From: Actinoplanes missouriensis 431
GTDB taxonomy: Bacteria > Actinomycetota > Actinomycetes > Mycobacteriales > Micromonosporaceae
Assembly: GCF_000284295.1 (NCBI RefSeq)
Contig: NC_017093.1
Span: 7,068,001 to 7,132,000, forward strand
Length of the DNA stretch: 64,000 bases
Direction of reading: 5' to 3'
Shown: piece after piece, positions 59,077 to 64,000 of the stretch
Layout of the letters: the number at the start of each line of letters is the position of its first letter
Numbering within the stretch: the stretch's first letter is position 1
The notes under the pieces: model-generated
Databases searched by the model: none
What the model was told of the DNA's origin: nothing
Seen by the model: only the letters and a program-made list of their open reading frames with translations
Position numbers and translations under genes: made by a program

Positions 59077-59130
59077 GGCTCTAGGAGGCAGGCTCTAGGA
59101 GGCAGGCTCTAGGACCGGCTCTAGGAGACC
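59077..59130. repeat. 4 x 12-14-bp array spanning the NAD kinase stop
   Basis: GGCTCTAGGAGGCA-type units; each contains CTA, the complement of the TAG stop (59121-59123) of the NAD kinase gene. Confidence 0.88.
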
Positions 59131-60341
59131 GGTCCAGCAGCGTCGGTCTCCGCGCGGCTGGCATCGGCAAGGCTGGCATCCGCGGTGCCGGCCTTTACGA
59201 TGTCGGTGAGCTCCGGGTGGCGTTCCAGGTAAGAGGCCACGAAGGGGCACGTGACGACGACCGGGGTCGACCGCGCCCGGGCATCCTTCAACGCGGCCGC
59301 AGCCAGACGCCCCGCCAGTCCCCGCCCGGAAAAGGCCTGGTCAACCTCGGTGTGCAACAGCTCGACCCGGTCGCCGTGACGCCGGTAGTGCAGCACCCCG
59401 GCGACCTCGCCACCGAGGAGCACCTCGTACCGCTGCAGTTCGAAGCTGTCCACGACGACCGCGTCACCCTGATCCGGCGCACCGACCTGAGCGCTGCCTT
59501 CGACTCGCAGCTTGCGGCGCGCCCGCTCGTAGAACGAGGTACGCCCGAATCGGATCACCTGTGCCGCTGCGGGCACCGGCCGGATCTCCAGGCGCGTCCC
59601 GGGCTCCGCATACCCCTCGATGATGCCGTCGACCTCGATCGCGAGCCGGCCGCTGGTCGGCAGCACGTCGAGAGCGAGGTGCTCGGAAGTGTCCAGGACG
59701 AGGGAACGGTTGAACGACGAGTGCGCAGCGGCGGCGCTGACGATCAGTGCCTCCACGTTCGGCGAGACGATCGGACCACCGGCCGAGAAGCTGTAGGCGG
59801 TCGAGCCGGTCGGCGTGGAGACGATCACCGCGTCCGCCGCGTAGTTGACGAATCCACGGCCCTCGACTCGGATCCCGACCGCGGCGAGTCCGTGCCCCGG
59901 CACCCGGACGAGAGCGACGTCGTTGAACGCGGACACCTCGCGACCGTCCGGCAGCGTGGTCCGCACCGCGGTCCGCGACTCCACCGTGTACCGATGTTCG
60001 TCAATCGATGACAGCGCGTCACCCAGGTCCGGAAGGTCCACCTCGGCGAGGAATCCGAGCCGTCCGACATTGACGCCGAGCACCGGAGTCTTGCGCCCTT
60101 CGACGAGTCGCATCGTCCGCAGCATGGTCCCGTCGCCGCCGAGACTGACCAGCAGGCCGGCCCGCTCCACCATCTCCTCCGCCGGCACCGGCACCGCGCT
60201 GCACGCGATCCGGGTGATCTCGTCCGGCAGCCCGAGCACGGTGACACCCCGCTCGGCCGCCCAGTTCACGATGGCGTCGACCGCCGAACCACAGTCACGG
60301 CGCGGATGCAGCACGAGACCCACGACTTTGACCATTCCCAC
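59121..60341 (-). CDS. nadK: NAD kinase fused to a GNAT (YjdJ-like) domain
   Basis: 406 residues. GTG 60341 chosen: GGAG lies 5 nt upstream, and the next codons are GMVKVVGLVLHPRRD. NAD kinase motifs: LLVSLGGDGTMLRTMR (GGDG), VNVGRLGFLAEVD, FNDVALVRVPG, STPTGSTAYSFSAGGPIVSP. The kinase normally ends near residue 300; here a further 100 residues follow in frame, with the small GNAT pattern VLHYRRHGDRVELLHTEV, DQAFSGRGLAGRLAAAALKD and FVASYLERHPEL. NAD kinase makes NADP; the second domain could acetylate the enzyme or a small molecule. No stop or frameshift lies between the two. Confidence 0.88.
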   Translation of the reverse strand: MGMVKVVGLVLHPRRDCGSAVDAIVNWAAERGVTVLGLPDEITRIACSAVPVPAEEMVERAGLLVSLGGDGTMLRTMRLVEGRKTPVLGVNVGRLGFLAEVDLPDLGDALSSIDEHRYTVESRTAVRTTLPDGREVSAFNDVALVRVPGHGLAAVGIRVEGRGFVNYAADAVIVSTPTGSTAYSFSAGGPIVSPNVEALIVSAAAAHSSFNRSLVLDTSEHLALDVLPTSGRLAIEVDGIIEGYAEPGTRLEIRPVPAAAQVIRFGRTSFYERARRKLRVEGSAQVGAPDQGDAVVVDSFELQRYEVLLGGEVAGVLHYRRHGDRVELLHTEVDQAFSGRGLAGRLAAAALKDARARSTPVVVTCPFVASYLERHPELTDIVKAGTADASLADASRAETDAAGPVS

Positions 60342-60791
60342 GGCTGCTCCCCGCTCTCTTCCAACCCTATGCAGCCTCGCACGCCGTTCCCGCTTCGGCG
60401 ACAGTCCCAACCGTGGCGGCGCACACGCTCCCAGCCCGCTTCGCCGTCTCTTGCGCCTTTTCGCCGCGATGCCCGTTTAGGGACAGCCGCGCTATGGGCT
60501 CATCGCACGCTCCGAGCCACGCATTCCACCCGTTCGGCCGGCGCCCGAGTTCACGAAAACCCACATTCAGTGCGCGCTCGACTTCGCTGCGCGCTTAGGC
60601 ATCGGAAGTCCCTTGGGGTTCGGTACGCCCTTCGGGTTCGGTGCCCGCTTCAGGTTCAGTGCGCGCTTCAGTTCGGTGGGCGCTCGGGTCCAGTGCGCGC
60701 TTCGAGTTCGGTACGCGCTTCGAGTTCGGTACGCGCTTCGGGTTCAGTGCACGCTTCGGGTTCGGTGCGCGCGTTGGGTTCAATACTCGTC
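60342..60791. other. 450-bp intergenic region with an 18-bp repeat array
   Basis: 60342-60616 shows no gene and no clear structure. 60617-60794 is a direct-repeat array that runs into the ATG of the downstream kinase gene. AATACT (60782-60787) in the last unit may be a -10 box for a leaderless message. Confidence 0.6.
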
Positions 60792-60794
60792 ATG
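60617..60794 (+). repeat. 10-unit 18-bp direct-repeat array ending at a start codon
   Basis: Unit GGTTCGGTGCGCGCTTCG; ten units, one with a 2-bp deletion, the last degenerate copy running through AATACT into the ATG at 60792. Perfect helical phasing is not expected at 18 bp. May be a slippage array, a multi-site regulator target, or both. Confidence 0.9.
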
Positions 60795-61880
60795 CGCAGC
60801 CCGACTCAGCGATCGCTCACGCTCGACGACATCGCCGCGCTGGTTCGCGCCGGCCTCGACACGACCGTCATCGACGGCGCCGAACTGGCCGGTGGCAGCT
60901 TCGCCACCGTATGGCGAGTCACCCTCCGCGACGGCCGACAGGCGGTGGTCAAGGTGGGACCTCCGCCGGCGGCTCGCCTTCTTGGGTACGAGCAAGGCCT
61001 GCTCCCCGCCGAAGCCGAGTACTTCAGGCTGGTCCGCAAGCACGCACCGACCGTACCGGTGCCGGAAGTCCTGGCCACCTCTCCAGCCGGCAGCGAGCCG
61101 CAATGGGTGATCACGACCCTGCTGCCCGGCCGCCCGCTCACCGAGGGTGACTCGCCCGAAGCCCGGCGGCAGCTCGGCGCAGCCGTCGCGAAGGTGCACG
61201 CCATCACCGGCACCCGCTTCGGCTACACCGGCGACCGGGCAGCCGGCACGGACTGGCCGACCGCCTTCGACGCGATGGTCGAGTCCCTGCGCGCGGACGC
61301 GGATCTCTGGAACGTGCCACTTCCGCCGCTCGACGGGGTGGTGAGCCGGCACCACGACGTGCTCTCCGCGGTGACCCGTCCCGCTCTGCTGCACTTCGAC
61401 CTCTGGGACGGCAACGTGCTCGTCGCGCCGGAAGCCCCGCCGACGGGCCCCGCGGACCGCACGCCGCCCGGCTCACTCGCCGGCACAGTTCCCGCCGGCA
61501 CAGTTCCCGTCGGCACAGTTCTCGGGGGCACAGCTCTCGAGGGCACAGTCCGCGCCGGCACAGCCCTCGGCGGCACAGCCCTCGCAGGCATAGTCGACGG
61601 CGAGCGCTACCTCTATGGCGACCCGTTACTGGACTTCGTGTCTCCGGCGCTGTTCCGGCGCATCGAAGATGAGCCTGACCATCCGTTCCTCGCCGGTTAC
61701 GCCCGGACGGAACCCTGGGACACGAGTGCCCGCATCCGGCTGGCCCTCTATCGCATCCATCTTTACGTCCTGATGATCACCGAGGCGCCGAGCCGTGGCA
61801 TCCCGCCGACCGGCGAGCGTCACGACTTCCTCACCACGCTGCTGACCGCCGAGTTGAAGCACCTCGCAACGCTCCGCTGA
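60792..61880 (+). CDS. aminoglycoside-phosphotransferase/fructosamine-kinase-like small-molecule kinase
   Basis: 362 residues from ATG 60792; no ribosome site, so probably leaderless. Kinase-like fold: GGSFATVWRVTLRDG, AVVKVGPPP (Lys), catalytic loop LLHFDLWDGNVLV (Asp, Asn) and the DFG-equivalent IVDGERYLYGDPLLDFV. Eight 15-bp repeats separate the catalytic loop from the metal-binding Asp by a (AGTVP) linker. Members phosphorylate aminoglycosides, ketoamines, choline or similar compounds; the substrate is unknown. Convergent with the DUF222-HNH gene. Confidence 0.87.
   Translation: MRSPTQRSLTLDDIAALVRAGLDTTVIDGAELAGGSFATVWRVTLRDGRQAVVKVGPPPAARLLGYEQGLLPAEAEYFRLVRKHAPTVPVPEVLATSPAGSEPQWVITTLLPGRPLTEGDSPEARRQLGAAVAKVHAITGTRFGYTGDRAAGTDWPTAFDAMVESLRADADLWNVPLPPLDGVVSRHHDVLSAVTRPALLHFDLWDGNVLVAPEAPPTGPADRTPPGSLAGTVPAGTVPVGTVLGGTALEGTVRAGTALGGTALAGIVDGERYLYGDPLLDFVSPALFRRIEDEPDHPFLAGYARTEPWDTSARIRLALYRIHLYVLMITEAPSRGIPPTGERHDFLTTLLTAELKHLATLR
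61479..61598. repeat. 8 x 15-bp in-frame repeat in the small-molecule kinase
   Basis: Unit GCCGGCACAGTTCCC with drift, eight units, coding AGTVP/GGTAL-type pentapeptides between the catalytic loop and the DFG-equivalent, both essential parts of the active site. Confidence 0.96.
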
Positions 61881-61925
61881 CGCCAAGCGCGAGACGCACG
61901 GCTGCCGAAATCATGCCGGCAACCC

Positions 61926-63314
61926 TCAGTTTCGCCGAGGGTAAGGATTGGGCCGATGGTGGGGATCGGGTCGATGAGGAGGATTGGTTCGGTGGTAGGG
62001 ATTGGTTCGAGGCGCTCGTTCGGGATCAACCCATGCCGGCGGTCGATACTCCGGATGGCCGTCCGGCCCCATCGTCACCTGCCAACCACTCTGGTTACCG
62101 GCACCATCTCCCTCTACGTCTCCCTGTAGATCTCCCTGAGGATCGCCATGGAGATCGCCGTGGATGGTGTGATGGTGATGCGCGCAGAGCAGCGCCAGAT
62201 TGTCCAGCGAGGTGGGGCCGCCCTCGAACCACGGAACCACGTGGTGGGCTTCGCACCAGCGGGCGGGACGATCGCAGCCGGGGAACGTGCAGCCACGGTC
62301 GCGGGCAACCAGCGCGCGCCGCAACGGTCCGGTCACCAGGCGTCGGTTGCGACCCGCGTCGAGCACCTGACCTGCTCCGCCGAGAACCAGCGGCAGGACC
62401 ATGGCGTCACACGCCAGCTTGCGCACCGTCGCCGGTGAGAGCGGCTCGCCGGTGTCGCAGTCCCCGCCGGCGAGCCGCTGCTTCAGCGCGTCGAATCCGA
62501 CGGTCACGACCATCTGAGGACGGTCACCACCGTTGGCGGGGAGCTCACCGCCGGCGAGGACCAGCCGGCACACGTCGGTCAGGGCGTCGGCGCGGCGCTG
62601 CCCGGGAGTCCGCGCCGTGCCGCCCTCCGCGAGCTCGGCAGCGGCTCCGGCCGGTCGGCAGAGCGGATCGATCGCAGCGGTGACGACGGCCGCGGCTTCG
62701 GCATCGAGCATGCCGCGCACACGGACCCGGCCGTCACCGAGCGGGCTCAACGTGAGGAACCGCTGCTCGTACGCATCGCGCTCGGCCCTGCGCAGCGCGG
62801 CTTCGTCGGCCGCGTCCACCACCTCGGGCGCCACATGCTCCAGAATGCGCCGACCCGCGTAGCCCAGCTGGACCGGCTCCAGGTCGGGCGCCCACTCGAT
62901 CAGGGTCGCCGTAGCCTCTGCACGGGTCGGCGCGTCCAGACCCGTCGGCAGCGTCTTGAGCACCCGGGCGATGACATCAAGCTGATCAGTGTTCACCCGG
63001 CCACCGGTGAGAGCCTCATTCAGCGCCGGGTCGGCATCGAGCAGCCGCGCCTGCCGCAGCAGGCCGGCGGCTGCGCCGGCGCTGATCCGCAGACGGTTCC
63101 GCAGCCAGGCGGCCGGCGTGGGCGCCTGCTGGGTGGCGGGAATCCCCCGCCCCTCGATCTCACGAACCGCATGCGCCTTGGCTGCTCGCAGCATCTGCTC
63201 GGCACTGTGAACCGCATCCAGGAAGGCCAGGAGATCATCCTCTGACAGCGGCCACATCGGCGTGGCGCCACACTCCGCCGCCGCGGTGGTCAACTGAGCC
63301 ACGAACTCCTTCAT
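61926..63314 (-). CDS. DUF222 and HNH-endonuclease domain protein
   Basis: 462 residues from ATG 63314 (an upstream in-frame start at 63344 is possible). The N-terminal 300 residues are the helical DUF222 domain (LRAAKAHAVREIEGRGIPA, LLRQARLLDADPALNEAL, RVRVRGMLDAEAAAVVTAAI). The C-terminal HNH nuclease reads DRGCTFPGCDRPARWCEAHH, then VVPWFEGGPTSLDNLALLCAHHHHTIHG with metal-binding His and Asn. Common multicopy actinobacterial family, perhaps mobile; role unsettled. A 5 x 12-bp (GDLQGDP-like) and a 4 x 18-bp (HRPNP-like) repeat extend its tail. Confidence 0.93.
   Translation of the reverse strand: MKEFVAQLTTAAAECGATPMWPLSEDDLLAFLDAVHSAEQMLRAAKAHAVREIEGRGIPATQQAPTPAAWLRNRLRISAGAAAGLLRQARLLDADPALNEALTGGRVNTDQLDVIARVLKTLPTGLDAPTRAEATATLIEWAPDLEPVQLGYAGRRILEHVAPEVVDAADEAALRRAERDAYEQRFLTLSPLGDGRVRVRGMLDAEAAAVVTAAIDPLCRPAGAAAELAEGGTARTPGQRRADALTDVCRLVLAGGELPANGGDRPQMVVTVGFDALKQRLAGGDCDTGEPLSPATVRKLACDAMVLPLVLGGAGQVLDAGRNRRLVTGPLRRALVARDRGCTFPGCDRPARWCEAHHVVPWFEGGPTSLDNLALLCAHHHHTIHGDLHGDPQGDLQGDVEGDGAGNQSGWQVTMGPDGHPEYRPPAWVDPERAPRTNPYHRTNPPHRPDPHHRPNPYPRRN
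61945..62016. repeat. 4 x 18-bp in-frame repeat at the HNH C-terminus
   Basis: Unit GGATTGGTTCGGTGGTAG, four copies, coding (Y/P)HRPNP-like hexapeptides at the end of the protein. Confidence 0.9.
62106..62165. repeat. 5 x 12-bp in-frame repeat in the HNH protein
   Basis: ATCTCCCTGAGG-type units, five, coding HGDL/QGDL/QGDV tetrapeptides just after the HNH motif. Confidence 0.85.
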
Positions 63315-63344
63315 GCCCACAATCTTCGAACACACGTACGACAA

Positions 63345-63606
63345 TCCCGTACGCCCGAAGCCGCGTTAAGCCCTCTTCCACAGAACCTGAACCCTCGCCC
63401 AAATCACCCAAACCAAACGCCGTGCTGGCGCGGGGGTGTCCGAGGGGGTCAATCCGGTGGGATCACATCCCGCGAGATTGACCCGGCGAGATTGACCCGG
63501 CCAGATTGACCCGGCGATGTTGACCCGACCAGAGTGACCCGGCCAGAGTGACCCGGCCAGAGTGACCCGGCGAGATTGATCCGCCGAGAGCAACTTCGGC
63601 GAGGGC
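63345..63606. other. 262-bp intergenic region, mostly a repeat array
   Basis: Between the HNH gene start and the methyltransferase stop. Apart from the 14-bp array no gene, hairpin or clear promoter is visible. Confidence 0.6.
63473..63584. repeat. 8 x 14-bp tandem array
   Basis: Unit CGAGATTGACCCGG / CCAGAGTGACCCGG, eight copies. A 14-bp period is only tolerable outside coding sequence. Confidence 0.95.
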
Positions 63607-64000
63607 TCAGGAACAGCGGGTAGCGAGCGCCAGGAACCGATCCGGCACGTCCTCATAGCTCTGCAACGCCCACCCTGACCCGTCCAGCAGCGGACCGAGC
63701 CGCTCACTGCTCATCGGCTCGCCCGGGCGCAGCGTCCGCCCGTGCCGGGCCGCCAGTTGCGCGCGGCCAGTCGGGTGGAAGATCGCCAGCGTGCCACCGG
63801 GCCGAGTGACCCGGGCGAGTTCGGCGAGGCCCGCCGCCGGGTCCGGAAGATGGTGGACCAGACCGGCAGCGAAGAGCACGTCGGCCGCCGCGTCAGCGAC
63901 GGGGAGACGGCGAGCATCGCCCAGTAGCAGGGTGGCGCACTCGTCGCGCCCGGCTTTGCGGGCGGCGTCCAGCATGTCGGGAGTGAAGTCGAGACCGACC
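63607..64000 (-). CDS. SAM-dependent methyltransferase, 5' end outside the window
   Basis: The C-terminal 130 residues of a class I methyltransferase: the frame enters from the right edge reading VGLDFTPDMLDAARKAG (SAM motif II), then LLLGDARRLPVADAAADVLF, AAGLVHHLPDPAAGLAELARVTRPGGTLAIF. Motif I lies beyond the window. The ATG at 63975 is internal, not the start. Substrate unknown. Confidence 0.85.
   Translation of the reverse strand, partial: VGLDFTPDMLDAARKAGRDECATLLLGDARRLPVADAAADVLFAAGLVHHLPDPAAGLAELARVTRPGGTLAIFHPTGRAQLAARHGRTLRPGEPMSSERLGPLLDGSGWALQSYEDVPDRFLALATRCS

Noticed and set aside
60613..61150. Plus-strand open frames through the 18-bp array upstream of the kinase
   Set aside because: They only translate the repeats and an out-of-frame part of the kinase gene.
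1..64000. tRNA, rRNA, riboswitches and prophage or IS elements
   Set aside because: I found no cloverleaf, rRNA segment, known riboswitch core, transposase or integrase in the window; DUF222-HNH alone does not mark a mobile element.

Overview
The window is a stretch of chromosome from a high-GC actinobacterium. Genes are tightly packed and GC-rich, GTG and TTG starts are frequent, and neighbours often overlap by 4 nt (ATGA or GTGA). The content includes a large SARP/AfsR-type regulator, a GH87 alpha-1,3-glucanase, PGRP-type amidase, double-MerR regulator, DUF222-HNH protein and a chemotaxis signalling protein. This mix suggests the Micromonosporaceae, perhaps a motile-spore genus such as Actinoplanes. 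That assignment is inference; there is no rRNA in the window.

Layout. 1-5.7 kb: a partial gene, a MocA-like nucleotidyltransferase, a secreted PL3 pectate lyase, an isochorismatase/GlxA/HAD operon, a divergent DUF6194-like/MerR pair and a PRC-barrel stress-type gene. 5.7-11 kb: KDPG aldolase and KDG kinase, a small membrane protein and an AfsR-like regulator. 11-18 kb: methyltransferase, quinone-oxidoreductase-like enzyme, secreted amidase, TspO, a 49-residue membrane peptide and a GH13 alpha-glucosidase. 18-23 kb: four same-strand genes, the last three overlapping by 4 nt, for glycan building and breakdown (two glycosyltransferases, an alpha/alpha-barrel protein, GH130). 26-29.5 kb: a tryptophan to anthranilate operon (dioxygenase, kynureninase, amidohydrolase). 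30.7-37.2 kb: a LacI-regulated alpha-glucoside uptake locus without its own ATPase. 37.4-45 kb: GH87 glucanase, a SulP-carbonic anhydrase fusion and a CDP-sugar epimerase-like protein. 45-52 kb: a peptide-amide synthesis set (GCS2::ATP-grasp fusion, asparagine-synthase-like amidotransferase, S9 peptidase). 52-64 kb: MFS transporter, membrane protein, DinB protein, cNMP-binding histidine kinase with a response-regulator::thioredoxin-reductase-like partner, NAD kinase::GNAT fusion, small-molecule kinase, DUF222-HNH protein and a partial methyltransferase.

The most unusual signal cuts across all of these regions. About 35 short tandem arrays, with units of 12-24 bp and very often exactly 15 bp, occur in 64 kb. 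Unit sequences differ at every locus, so each array seems to have grown from local DNA. Inside genes the period is always a multiple of three, and the arrays fall in loops, linkers, signal peptides or termini of otherwise conserved enzymes. Between genes, periods of 14, 16, 17, 19 and 29 bp also occur. At eight or more genes the array overlaps the stop codon, so the stop itself has been multiplied.

Regulatory sites that can be read include two good sigma-B/F-type promoters (GTTT-N16/17-GGGTA), a third weaker one, four hairpin terminators, a LacI-type operator and a 22-bp perfect palindrome upstream of the second alpha-glucosidase, and a GNRA-looped hairpin between the first two glycosyltransferase genes.
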